12,594 bases of DNA from Actinomycetes bacterium (GCA_023390875.1 JAEWCA010000523.1:1-12594); one strand, 5' to 3'. Shown: positions 1-5,826, numbered from the stretch's first letter. The notes: a model not told the origin generated them from the letters alone. A program made the numbers and translations.

Positions 1-103
1 GCCCCGCAGTCCGGGACGGCCGCGCCGCGAGCCGTGAGGCGTACGTCAGTGGTGGCCGGCGAGACAGCTCCAGCACCTGCCTGGCCCCGGGAGGACGGAA
101 GGG
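1..103. other. Intergenic or truncated left edge
   Basis: No convincing gene is visible in this stretch, which lies downstream of the aldo/keto reductase stop codon. Short reading frames exist, but none shows a recognisable domain or a ribosome binding site. Confidence 0.4.
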
Positions 104-943
104 TCAGGCCGGGGGCATCCGGTCGAACGTGTCGGGGTCCGGCCCCGTCCGCTCGTCGCGGTTCAGGCGGTCGATGTCCACGAGGTCGTCGTCGCCCAGC
201 GTGAAGCCGAAGACGTCGAAGTTCTCCTCGATGCGCGCACGCGTCGAGGACTTGGGGAACACGACGTGACCGTGCTGGAGGTGCCACCGCAGGATCACCT
301 GCGCGGGCGTCCGGTCGTGGCTCCGGGCGATGCGCGCGATCGTCTCGTCGCCCAGCACCGCGCCCTGGCCGAGCGGCGACCACGCCTCGACGGCGATCCC
401 GTGCTCGATCGCGAGCGCCCGCAGGCCGACCTGCGTGAGGTAGGGGTGCACCTCGATCTGGTTCACGGCGGGCGCGACGTCCGTCTCCTCCAGGAGGCGG
501 CGCAGGTGGGCGCGCTGGAAGTTCGACACCCCGATCGCCCTGGCCCGTCCGGACGCGTGGATCTCCTCGAGCGCCCGCCACGTCTCGACGTAGTCGCTCA
601 GCATCGCGAGCGGCCAGTGGATGAGGAACAGGTCGACGTACTCGGTGCCGAGCCGCTCGAGCGTCCGGTCGAACGCCTCGTGCGCGGCCGCAGGTGCGTG
701 CGCCCCGTTGTTCAGCTTGCTCGTGACGAACACGTCGCCGCGCGCCAGGCCGGACTCCCGCAGGGCCGCGCCGACGCCCTCCTCGTTGCGGTAGCTCTGC
801 GCGGTGTCGATGTGCCGGTAGCCGACGTCGAACGCCTGGAGGACCGCGTCCTTCGTCTCGTCGGGCGGGATCTGGAAGACGCCGTAGCCGAGCTGCGGGA
901 TCTGCACGCCGTTGTTCAGGGCGACGTTCGGGACGGGGCTCAT
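104..943 (-). CDS. Aldo/keto reductase (AKR5-like, NADPH-dependent)
   Basis: A 279-residue cytosolic oxidoreductase that should reduce aldehydes or ketones with NADPH in a single TIM barrel; family members act on 2,5-diketo-D-gluconate, methylglyoxal and similar carbonyls. The catalytic tetrad is complete: D46 (in HIDTAQSY), Y51, K76 (SKLNN) and H109 (LIHWP). Other family marks are GVSNF at 138-142, NQIEVHPY at 161-168 and the 2'-phosphate-binding segment KSST at 231-234 followed by RIEEN. The length is normal for the family. The frame stays open well upstream, but only the ATG at 943 begins the conserved N-terminus (VPNVALNNG, then IPQLGYGVF), so I place the start there. It is transcribed away from the rtcB remnant, with a strong hairpin between them. 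The physiological substrate cannot be read from sequence. Confidence 0.95.
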   Translation of the reverse strand: MSPVPNVALNNGVQIPQLGYGVFQIPPDETKDAVLQAFDVGYRHIDTAQSYRNEEGVGAALRESGLARGDVFVTSKLNNGAHAPAAAHEAFDRTLERLGTEYVDLFLIHWPLAMLSDYVETWRALEEIHASGRARAIGVSNFQRAHLRRLLEETDVAPAVNQIEVHPYLTQVGLRALAIEHGIAVEAWSPLGQGAVLGDETIARIARSHDRTPAQVILRWHLQHGHVVFPKSSTRARIEENFDVFGFTLGDDDLVDIDRLNRDERTGPDPDTFDRMPPA

Positions 944-1001
944 GACCCCATCAGATCGTGCGCGGTCCCGAGGTGTCGCGGCGGTGTCCACGCCTCGGGC
1001 T

Positions 1002-1041
1002 GCGTCGGCCCCACCCGCAGGTGCGGGGGTGGGGCCGACGC
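1002..1041 (-). terminator. Strong hairpin terminator after rtcB 3' end
   Basis: The 18-base left arm 1002-1019 pairs with the right arm 1022-1041 across a two-base loop, with two unpaired G bases in the right arm. The stem is almost entirely G:C. It sits three bases past the rtcB stop codon on the minus strand and upstream of the aldo/keto reductase, so it most likely ends rtcB transcription. There is no clear U-tract, which is common in actinobacterial terminators. Confidence 0.75.
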
Positions 1042-1044
1042 GCG

Positions 1045-1297
1045 TCAGTCGCCCTTCACGTTGAGGATCTGCCGCAGCGTGTGCCGGACCTCGACGAGGT
1101 CGCCGGCGTCCGCCATGACCTGGTCGATGTCCTTGTACGCCGCGGGGATCTCGTCGATGAACGCGTCGGTGTCCCGGAACTCGATCCCGGCCATCGCCTC
1201 GCGCAGCTGCTCGTGCGTGAACAGCCGGCGGGCGGCGGACCGGGAGTGGTTCCGGCCGGCGCCGTGCGGCGAAGACGGCATTCGCAGCCGGTCGCGC
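1045..1297 (-). pseudogene. rtcB: RtcB RNA ligase, 3' fragment (C-terminal about 80 residues)
   Basis: RtcB joins RNA 2',3'-cyclic phosphate or 3'-phosphate ends to 5'-OH ends in a GTP- and Mn-dependent reaction, repairing tRNA and other cleaved RNAs. Only the C-terminus is present: SSPHGAGRNHSRSAARR, with the HGAGR segment carrying the histidine that is guanylylated in the family, then LFTHEQLREAMAGIEFRDTD, IDEIPAAYKDID, and the terminal HTLRQILNVKGD before the stop. A full RtcB of this type is about 400 residues, so about 80% is missing. The fragment has no frameshift and looks well conserved. Its homology ends near 1297, immediately before a palindrome and the stop codon of the Pycsar effector gene. 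No in-frame start of its own is convincing, so I treat it as a gene remnant, though a transcript could read in from the effector gene. A second, decayed copy lies at 2784-3020. Confidence 0.85.
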
Positions 1298-1303
1298 CAA
1301 GGG

Positions 1304-1323
1304 CTTGGGATTTCTATCCCAAG
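1304..1323 (-). terminator. Palindrome overlapping the effector stop codon
   Basis: Arms CTTGGGA (1304-1310) and TCCCAAG (1317-1323) are perfect reverse complements around a six-base loop. On the minus strand the loop contains the TAG stop of the transmembrane effector gene. It could be a short terminator or the edge of the inserted cassette, since the rtcB homology begins just beyond it. Confidence 0.5.
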
Positions 1324-1802
1324 AGGCCGGCGCCCAGGAACGCGGCCACCGCGAGTCCGCCGCTGACGAGAGCTCCGCGCATGCACCAGTATTTGATTCG
1401 AACGATCTGGGCCAGGCGCCATAATTGGTGCAAAGTGCGCGCGCGATCCGGGGGCGGCTGCGACTCGATTGCATCGGTCAAAGCCTCAAGCGTCGTGTAC
1501 CGAGCTACGTGTGCCCAGTAGGTGACGAGGTCGTCTTCGTCCCGTGTGGTGAAGCGTGGCCATAACGCCGCCGCCGCGAATGCGATCACGCCGAACGCGA
1601 GCGCCGCGGCGATCCACCAGAGCACCTCACCCGCCGTGCTGTACATGCTGGGCCGCCAGTTGCCGGCCAACAATCCGCCGAGCACGGCGCTGAAGCCGAT
1701 GCCCGCCGCGGCGAGCACGATGCCGGCCTTCTGATCGGCGATGGAGACCTCGGCGCGTGCCTCGGCGAGCATCTGCGGTTCGATGTTTGCCCGGCCGCCC
1801 AT
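1314..1802 (-). CDS. pycTM: Pycsar-type transmembrane effector (PycTM-like, DUF5706)
   Basis: A 162-residue membrane protein resembling the Pycsar effector family, which is activated by a cyclic pyrimidine mononucleotide during phage infection and is thought to disrupt the inner membrane, killing the cell before phage are released. An N-terminal amphipathic helix leads into the family signature ADQKAG (22-27), followed by hydrophobic segments at about 26-46, 59-81 and 142-162. A soluble stretch between them holds WPRF (81-84), TYWAHVARY (94-102) and the late IKYWCMRGAL (136-145), also typical of the family. The start is the ATG at 1802, with a GGAGGT ribosome binding site (1808-1813) five bases upstream. 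It is divergent from the cyclase gene across 220 bp, whereas described Pycsar pairs are usually co-directional operons. No separate ligand-binding domain is visible, as is usual for PycTM. The functional call rests on family resemblance plus the cyclase next door. Confidence 0.82.
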   Translation of the reverse strand: MGGRANIEPQMLAEARAEVSIADQKAGIVLAAAGIGFSAVLGGLLAGNWRPSMYSTAGEVLWWIAAALAFGVIAFAAAALWPRFTTRDEDDLVTYWAHVARYTTLEALTDAIESQPPPDRARTLHQLWRLAQIVRIKYWCMRGALVSGGLAVAAFLGAGLLG

Positions 1803-2022
1803 GTGGCACCTCCGGGCGGCAGCGTACCGGCTGCCGTTGCGCGGCCGCAGTTCCGACAGAGGGCTGCATCCGTAGGCGTTGCGTCCGGAGCGCTGGAGTC
1901 TGATCGGCGTGATCTACGCCGCGCACGATGGGTGACCTCGTCCAGCACATATCCGTGGGTGTCGGACGAAGCCGGTACGTTCCCCGTGTCGGGCTCAACA
2001 CACCTCCAGCGAGCGAGGCCAC
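1803..2022. promoter_or_regulatory. Divergent intergenic region of the Pycsar pair
   Basis: This 220-bp gap holds the 5' ends of both Pycsar genes. The effector side has a good ribosome binding site at 1808-1813. The cyclase side has only a weak purine run (GCGAGG, about 2013-2018) before its GTG. I see no confident -35/-10 pair. A TACGTT hexamer at 1976-1981 is a possible -10 element for the cyclase. A minus-strand frame spells a Cys-x-x-Cys pattern (CRNCG) but does not connect to a credible gene. Confidence 0.45.
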
Positions 2023-2754
2023 GTGGACGGCAACTACAAGGCATACAACTTCGTAAGCAGCTCGGACCGAATCAAGGCGATCCTCGACCAGCCTGCCGGG
2101 AGCTTCGAGGAGGTCGACGGACTTCCCGACCGAGACAAGCTCACATACACCAACGGCTTCTACGGGATGTGCTCCGCGGTCTTCATCGACATCCGCGACT
2201 CCGCGGGGCTCACTAGTAAGCACAAGCGCCCGACCTTGGCAAAGATCTACCGCGCGTTCATCTCTGAGATGGTCGCGATCTTGAACTCGGACCTCTACGT
2301 CCGAGAGGTGAACATCGTCGGGGACTGCGTCTGGGCCGCCTACAAGACGACACTAAAGGCACACATCGACGATGTCTTCTCGGTGGTCTCACAGGCGAAC
2401 ACGCTGATCAAGCTCCTGAACTACCACTACGGGAAGAAGGGCATCGAACCGATCAGGATCGGCATCGGAGTCGAATACGGTCGCGTGCTCATGATCAAGG
2501 CGGGGTTCAGCGGGAGCGGAATCAACGACGTCATCTACATGGGTGACGTCGTTAATCGTGCAGCTCACCTCGCCCACGAAGCGGGGCGCGGCTGGGGCGC
2601 CCATCCCATCTACATCGGCGACGTGTTCCATCAGAATCTGAATGAACACAACCAAGGGCTCTTGACATCCCGTTGGGTGTCAGCGGTCGGCACGGTCTAC
2701 ACCGGCGACGTCGTCCGGACCGACATGAACGACTGGATCACGAGCTTGTCATGA
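2023..2754 (+). CDS. pycC: Pycsar-type pyrimidine nucleotide cyclase (PycC-like)
   Basis: A 243-residue class III nucleotidyl cyclase of the kind that makes cCMP or cUMP as an antiphage alarm signal. Key pieces match PycC proteins: LPDRDKLTYTNGFYGMCSAVFIDIR (34-58) with metal ligand D56, the KIYRAFISEMVAIL helix (74-87), VNIVGDCVW (96-104) with the second metal ligand D101, IRIGIGVEYGRVLMIKAGFSGSGINDVIYMGD (145-175), and VVNRAAHLAHEAG (176-188) with N178 in the place of the transition-state Asn. The arginine that usually follows in adenylate and guanylate cyclases is H182 here. There are no membrane or sensor domains, so it acts in the cytosol. The GTG at 2023 is the only start that keeps the full N-terminus and has a weak ribosome binding site. 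Codon third positions are less G/C-biased than in flanking genes, consistent with horizontal transfer. Whether it makes cCMP or cUMP cannot be decided from sequence alone. Confidence 0.9.
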   Translation: MDGNYKAYNFVSSSDRIKAILDQPAGSFEEVDGLPDRDKLTYTNGFYGMCSAVFIDIRDSAGLTSKHKRPTLAKIYRAFISEMVAILNSDLYVREVNIVGDCVWAAYKTTLKAHIDDVFSVVSQANTLIKLLNYHYGKKGIEPIRIGIGVEYGRVLMIKAGFSGSGINDVIYMGDVVNRAAHLAHEAGRGWGAHPIYIGDVFHQNLNEHNQGLLTSRWVSAVGTVYTGDVVRTDMNDWITSLS

Positions 2755-2757
2755 CAA
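2746..2757. repeat. Perfect 12-bp palindrome at the cyclase stop codon
   Basis: TTGTCATGACAA is self-complementary over its whole length and contains the cyclase stop codon. It mirrors the palindrome that overlaps the effector stop codon at the other end of the divergent pair, so the two may be cassette boundaries. Coincidence is possible. Confidence 0.4.
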
Positions 2758-2783
2758 ACGTCGCAGGCCCTCCGCTAGTTCGA

Positions 2784-3020
2784 TCACCTGCGCTTGTTGA
2801 TGAGGTGCGGCTGGGGGTCGCGTGAGAGATCCAGAGCAGCCTCAGTGTCTGGTCGATGAACGTGGCCTTCGCCGCTCGGAGTTGCTCGTTCGTGAACAGC
2901 CCGCGGGTGACACACCGGGGAGTGGTTCCGGCTGGCGCCATGCGGCGAGGACTTCAGTGACAGCCGGTCGTCCTTGCTGACGATGACGTAGGACGCCGCG
3001 CCTAGTGACCGGGAAAAGCG
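2784..3020 (-). pseudogene. rtcB: RtcB RNA ligase, decayed second copy of the 3' region
   Basis: The minus strand encodes pieces of RtcB in more than one frame. GAASYVIVSKDDRLSLKSSPHGASRNHS corresponds to the usual GSMGTASYVV..GKGN..SLNSSPHGAGR..S segment and lies on one side of a frameshift. GLFTNEQLRAA and FIDQT follow in another frame and match LFTHEQLREA and FIDEI of the copy at 1045-1297. DNA identity with that copy is plain over about 2890-2975 (for example CGTGAACAGC and GAGTGGTTCCGG in both). The guanylylation region reads HGASR instead of HGAGR. The leftmost part, towards the Pycsar cyclase, is too diverged to align with certainty. Frameshifts and lost residues make this a dead remnant. 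Confidence 0.72.
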
Positions 3021-3075
3021 TTGAGAAGCCACATCGGACCTTGGCATTTGTGCACACTGACGTCACGACCTGACA

Positions 3076-3087
3076 TATGGTTATTTT
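3076..3087 (+). promoter_or_regulatory. Possible leaderless promoter of the HNH gene
   Basis: A TATGGT hexamer (3076-3081) ends six bases before the GTG at 3088, and no ribosome binding site precedes that GTG. This spacing fits a leaderless transcript, common in actinobacteria. No good -35 box is visible. Confidence 0.35.
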
Positions 3088-3534
3088 GTGACGACAGCCC
3101 CCAAGTACCAGCGTCCGACCCGCCCCGTGACTTGCCCTGTGTGCGGCATCGAGTTTCAGCTTCGGACGGACTCGCGAACCGGTTGCTGCTCCAGGAGCTG
3201 CGCTCGACGGAAGCAGTGGGCTGATGGTCGTTACGGCAACTACAAGGGCGGCCGGACGGTGACGAAGGAGGGGTACGTCCTACTCATGCGCCCTGGTCAC
3301 CCTCGGGCGGACAGGAGGGGCTACGTACGCGAGCACCTGCTCGTGATGGAAGAGGTAATCGGGCGTACGGTCCTGCGGACCGAGCAGGTGCATCACCTGA
3401 ACGGCGACCGTGGGGACAACCGTCCAGAGAACCTGGAACTGTGGAAGAGGGCTCAGCCGTACGGTGTCCGCGTCAGCGACTACCACTGCGCTGGATGTCA
3501 ATGCAGTCAGGACATGCCCACCCCGAGCCGATGA
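3088..3534 (+). CDS. HNH endonuclease with N-terminal zinc ribbon
   Basis: A 148-residue HNH-family nuclease of the phage or homing type. Residues 16-38 form a zinc-ribbon-like pattern (C16-P-V-C19, then C34-S-R-S-C38). The nuclease core follows a beta segment (GYVLLMRPGHP): REHLLVMEEVIGR with H83, then VHHLNGDRGDNRPENLELW with H102, H103, N111 and N115. This order matches the HNH_3 type found in stand-alone homing endonucleases. The GTG at 3088 is the first start and gives a full N-terminus. The stop codon (3532-3534) falls where rtcB homology resumes on the opposite strand, so the gene sits inside rtcB. Substrate specificity is unknown. A host-defence or restriction role is possible but not supported by a partner methylase. 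Confidence 0.8.
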   Translation: MTTAPKYQRPTRPVTCPVCGIEFQLRTDSRTGCCSRSCARRKQWADGRYGNYKGGRTVTKEGYVLLMRPGHPRADRRGYVREHLLVMEEVIGRTVLRTEQVHHLNGDRGDNRPENLELWKRAQPYGVRVSDYHCAGCQCSQDMPTPSR

Positions 3535-3648
3535 AGTTGTGGCGGCAGTTGATCCGCTCCAGATCGGCGACAGCCTCGTTCGTGTGCACTCGCGATGGCG
3601 CCGACGGCGCGGTCAGTCGCCGCCTCGCGGTTGAGCAGGACGAATGAC
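3530..3648 (-). pseudogene. rtcB: RtcB RNA ligase, decayed central fragment
   Basis: On the minus strand, SFVLLNREAATDRAVGAIASA corresponds to the RtcB segment F.LLNREEMMDRV. After a frameshift, NEAVADLERINCRHNF corresponds to ..ERINCHHNF, the conserved metal-binding and active-site stretch (here C-R-H-N instead of C-H-H-N). Homology stops at the boundary with the HNH gene and would continue, after a gap of about 30 residues, in the piece ending near 3020. The N-terminal 250 or so residues of RtcB are not found in the window. The match is from memory of the family consensus, so confidence is moderate. Confidence 0.65.
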
Positions 3649-3683
3649 TTGGTACCACCGCGGTTCGCGGATGTGATCCCGGC

Positions 3684-4058
3684 TCAAGCCGCGGCGAACC
3701 CCGGGATGTCCTCGACGCGGTGGTAGACGGGCAGTCCGCGTTCTTGCGCGATTGCGACGTCCTGGTCGGCGCCCGTCGACTCGCCTTCCAGCCGGAGGAC
3801 GGCGTCGCAGTGCTGCAGCAGACGCTCCGCGGTCGGGTACATGACGTGCTCGGCCATCGGGTCGAGCGGCCCGGACGCGCCCGCGCTGCTGAGCACCGGG
3901 AGCGCGACCCACTCGCCGATCATCGGGATGTGGCCGCTGCGGAAGATCGGCCACGCGGCCTGTTCGAGGCGTTCGAGGTTCCGTGCCATGAGGTCCGGGT
4001 CGTCGCCGGTGCCGGAGCGGTAGGGGCCGGCGATGAGGATGAGCATCGGAGTAACCAT
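3684..4058 (-). CDS. DUF4406 / nucleoside 2-deoxyribosyltransferase-like protein
   Basis: A 124-residue cytosolic protein with the Rossmann-like fold of nucleoside 2-deoxyribosyltransferases and DUF4406 proteins. The N-terminal strand and loop MLILIAGPYRSG (5-16) is the family start. MARNLERLEQAAWPIFRSGHIPMIGEW (24-50) follows, and the C-terminal part CDAVLRLEGESTGADQDVAIAQERGLPVYH (84-113) matches the nucleoside-binding and catalytic half. The acidic residue expected in catalysis is probably one of D98-D100, with Asp in place of the usual Glu, so the activity may differ. The start at 4058 follows a CATACT hexamer by seven bases (leaderless pattern); the ATG at 4046 is an alternative. It is divergent from a DeoR-family regulator across 40 bp, which suggests control by that repressor and a role in nucleoside or deoxyribose metabolism (inference). 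Confidence 0.75.
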   Translation of the reverse strand: MVTPMLILIAGPYRSGTGDDPDLMARNLERLEQAAWPIFRSGHIPMIGEWVALPVLSSAGASGPLDPMAEHVMYPTAERLLQHCDAVLRLEGESTGADQDVAIAQERGLPVYHRVEDIPGFAAA

Positions 4059-4098
4059 GTCCAGTAGTATGCACTAGTCGGAACAATCAAGGAGAAAC
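4059..4098. promoter_or_regulatory. Divergent promoter/operator between DUF4406 gene and deoR-type gene
   Basis: The 40-bp gap holds overlapping -10-like hexamers, TAGTAT on the plus strand (4065-4070) and CATACT on the minus strand (4071-4066), within a small dyad TAGT-ATGC-ACTA (4065-4076). This could be the DeoR operator. The regulator has a good ribosome binding site AAGGAG at 4089-4094, four bases before its GTG. No -35 boxes are convincing. Confidence 0.45.
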
Positions 4099-4857
4099 GT
4101 GCACCTGCTCGCCTCGGAACGCAAGGAGCTCCTGCTCGACCGCCTGCGGGTCGATGGGCGGCTCGTCGCGAAGGACTTGGCCGCCGAGCTCGACACGTCC
4201 GAGGACACCATTCGCCGCGACCTGCGCGAGCTCGCCGCCGCCGGGCTCTGCCAGCGTGTGTATGGCGGCGCGGTCCCCGTCGCGCCGGCCGCTGCCACCT
4301 ACGCCCGGCGCCAGGAGATCGCGACGGCCAGCAAGCACCGCGTCGCCACGGCCTGCCTCGACCTGATCCAGCCGGGCAGCACGCTCCTGCTCGACGGCGG
4401 CACGACCGCCCTCGAGGTCGCCCGGCTGCTGCCGCACGACCTCGACGTCACGGTCGTCACGCACAGCCCGACGGTCGCCGTCGCGCTCGTCGACCACCCC
4501 GCCGACGTGTTCGTGCTCGGCGGCCGGCTGTTCAAGCACTCGGTCGTCGCGTCCGGCGCGGCGGCGGCCGAGGCGGCGGCGCAGGTCACCGCCGACCTGT
4601 TCCTCATGGGCGTCACAGGCGTGCGGCCCGACACCGGCCTGACGACGGGCGATGTCGACGAGGCCGCGATGAAGCGCACCCTGTCCCGTCGGGCGGCGCA
4701 GACGTGGGTCATGGCGAGCGAGGAGAAGATCGGGGCGGCGTCGCCGTTCCCCGTCCTCGGCCTTGACGAGGTCGCCGGGATCGTCAGCGACGCCGAGCCG
4801 CGGCACCCGGTGCTCGTCGAGCTCGAGCGCGACGGCGTGCAAGTGCTGCGCGCGTAG
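4099..4857 (+). CDS. DeoR/GlpR-family transcriptional repressor
   Basis: A 252-residue repressor with an N-terminal DeoR winged helix (about 6-60; LLLDRLRVDGRLVAKDLAAELDTSEDTIRRDLREL, ending in the family mark CQRVYGGAV) and a C-terminal sugar-phosphate sensor domain (about 78-235). The sensor has LLLDGGTTALEVARLL (97-112), VVTHSPTVA, the FVLGGRLF strand, TGDVDEAAMKR and the late MASEEKIG segment, so the ligand pocket looks intact. The length is normal for the family. The GTG at 4099 has a strong ribosome binding site four bases upstream. The divergent neighbour is the DUF4406 protein, the likely target. Family members respond to phosphorylated sugars or deoxyribose phosphates; the actual inducer is unknown. 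The stop is four bases from the stop of the convergent gene at 4862. Confidence 0.92.
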   Translation: MHLLASERKELLLDRLRVDGRLVAKDLAAELDTSEDTIRRDLRELAAAGLCQRVYGGAVPVAPAAATYARRQEIATASKHRVATACLDLIQPGSTLLLDGGTTALEVARLLPHDLDVTVVTHSPTVAVALVDHPADVFVLGGRLFKHSVVASGAAAAEAAAQVTADLFLMGVTGVRPDTGLTTGDVDEAAMKRTLSRRAAQTWVMASEEKIGAASPFPVLGLDEVAGIVSDAEPRHPVLVELERDGVQVLRA

Positions 4858-4861
4858 CGCG

Positions 4862-5239
4862 TCAGAGCACGATCGTCGCGGGGTCCAGCCGGTCGGCCGG
4901 CCAGAGGACCGAGTTGCCGTCCAGCACCCAGACGGGGTGCCTGGCGGCCGCCGCGATCGACCGACCGACATCGACGAACAACGCCTCGGAGCGGCACTCG
5001 ATGTCGGCGGCGTGCACGTGCGCCATGTCCGGCGCGTCGACGGCGCCTTCGGCTAGGACGAAGGGCTCCTCGCCGACGTAGTCGCCGGGGTCGTGGACGC
5101 GGAACGCGGTCAGCAGGAATCCGTCCGGGCCGTCCATCTGGGCCACATCCTCGACGGAGGTTCCGCCGAGGCGTGTGATCACCTCGCGAGCCGTCTCGAA
5201 GAGACGGCTGTCCTCGCTGAGCACCAGCGCGCTCTTCAT
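4862..5239 (-). CDS. Hypothetical protein, 125 residues
   Basis: I do not recognise a family. The frame is open and G/C-biased at third positions like the real genes around it. It has an ATG at 5239 with a weak upstream purine run (GGTGAAG, about 5245-5251 on the minus strand). The protein is acidic, without signal peptide or membrane segments. Visible features are an N-terminal helix region (LFETAREVITRLGG, 13-26), an alternating strand region (DGFLLTAFRVHDPGDYVGEEPFVLAEGAVDAP), and a C-terminal stretch ending VWVLDGNSVLWPADRLDPATIVL. The compact alpha/beta look resembles small immunity-type or SMI1-like proteins, but no motif proves that. It is convergent with the DeoR gene with four bases between stops, leaving no room for a separate terminator. 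Confidence 0.6.
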   Translation of the reverse strand: MKSALVLSEDSRLFETAREVITRLGGTSVEDVAQMDGPDGFLLTAFRVHDPGDYVGEEPFVLAEGAVDAPDMAHVHAADIECRSEALFVDVGRSIAAAARHPVWVLDGNSVLWPADRLDPATIVL

Positions 5240-5354
5240 CGACGCTTCACCGCCGCCCGCCCGCTTCCGTCATGAGGTCAGCCGAAGCGTATTGCCCGTC
5301 GGACGTCGGCCGTCGTGCGGCCGGCCCCGATGCCCGGTGTTCGGCAGCGGTCGG
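5240..5354. other. Short intergenic region upstream of the hypothetical gene
   Basis: This gap of about 115 bp holds the promoter of the minus-strand hypothetical gene and the downstream end of the MarR gene. A minus-strand TACGCT hexamer (5291-5286) is a possible -10 element. No strong terminator hairpin is seen. Confidence 0.3.
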
Positions 5355-5819
5355 TCACCACACCGGCTTGAGCCGCAGCGGTGGTGCGAGCCACCCCCGC
5401 GCCTCCGCGAGACGGGCGAGGCCGTCCCGGAGGGCGTCCGCGCCGGCCGCGCCGAGCACGTCCGCGACGTCGTCCTCCTCCGCCCTCCAGAGGCGCTCCG
5501 CCTCGCGGATGCACTCCCAGCCGCGGTCGGTGAGGACGGCGAGGCGCGCGCGGTGCTCGCGCGGGTCGGGGGTCCGCGTGACGTACCCCTGCTGCTCGAG
5601 CCCGTCGACGAGCTGGGCCGCGGCCTGCTTGGTGACGCCGAGGTGCTGGGCGATCTCGGTGCCGGACGCGCCGCCCGTGGTCGCCAGGAGCTGGAAGACG
5701 TACCCGTGGGCGGGCCGCACGGCGTGGCCGGCGGCGGCGAGCTGCTCGTGCACCCGGTCGAAGACGCCGCGGGTCACGACCAGCAGGAGCTCGGGGAGCC
5801 CGAGCACGGGGTCCGTCAT
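5355..5819 (-). CDS. MarR-family transcriptional regulator
   Basis: A 154-residue winged-helix dimer-forming repressor. An N-terminal dimer helix (10-30) leads to the DNA-binding unit at about 40-105: FQLLATTGGASGTEIAQHLGVTKQAAAQLVDGLEQQGYVTRTPDPREHRARLAVLTDRG, which includes the recognition helix (VTKQAAAQLVDGLE) and the wing with DPREHRA. A C-terminal helix completes the dimer interface. The start is the ATG at 5819, with a GAGAGGA ribosome binding site six bases upstream. It is divergent from a cupin gene. The gap holds two copies of a near-palindrome placed as mirror images, which are good candidates for its own operators, so it probably represses both itself and the cupin until a small ligand binds. 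Confidence 0.92.
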   Translation of the reverse strand: MTDPVLGLPELLLVVTRGVFDRVHEQLAAAGHAVRPAHGYVFQLLATTGGASGTEIAQHLGVTKQAAAQLVDGLEQQGYVTRTPDPREHRARLAVLTDRGWECIREAERLWRAEEDDVADVLGAAGADALRDGLARLAEARGWLAPPLRLKPVW

Positions 5820-5826
5820 CGCGGGT

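Noticed and set aside
944..1474. N-terminal extension of the aldo/keto reductase frame
   Set aside because: The extra 177 residues are the out-of-frame shadow of the rtcB fragment and the hairpin. Family similarity begins at the ATG at 943.
1586..2044. Minus-strand frame with a CRNCG zinc-ribbon-like stretch
   Set aside because: It runs out of frame through the Pycsar effector, and only a single Cys-x-x-Cys is present with no second half.
3662..3700. Inverted repeat GGTTCGC / GCGAACC
   Set aside because: The seven-base arms are separated by a 25-base loop that overlaps the end of the DUF4406 gene. It is too loose for a terminator and gives no other support.
4087..4971. A 294-residue minus-strand frame opposite the DeoR gene
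   Set aside because: Antisense shadow; the DeoR protein on the plus strand has complete domain motifs and a strong ribosome binding site.
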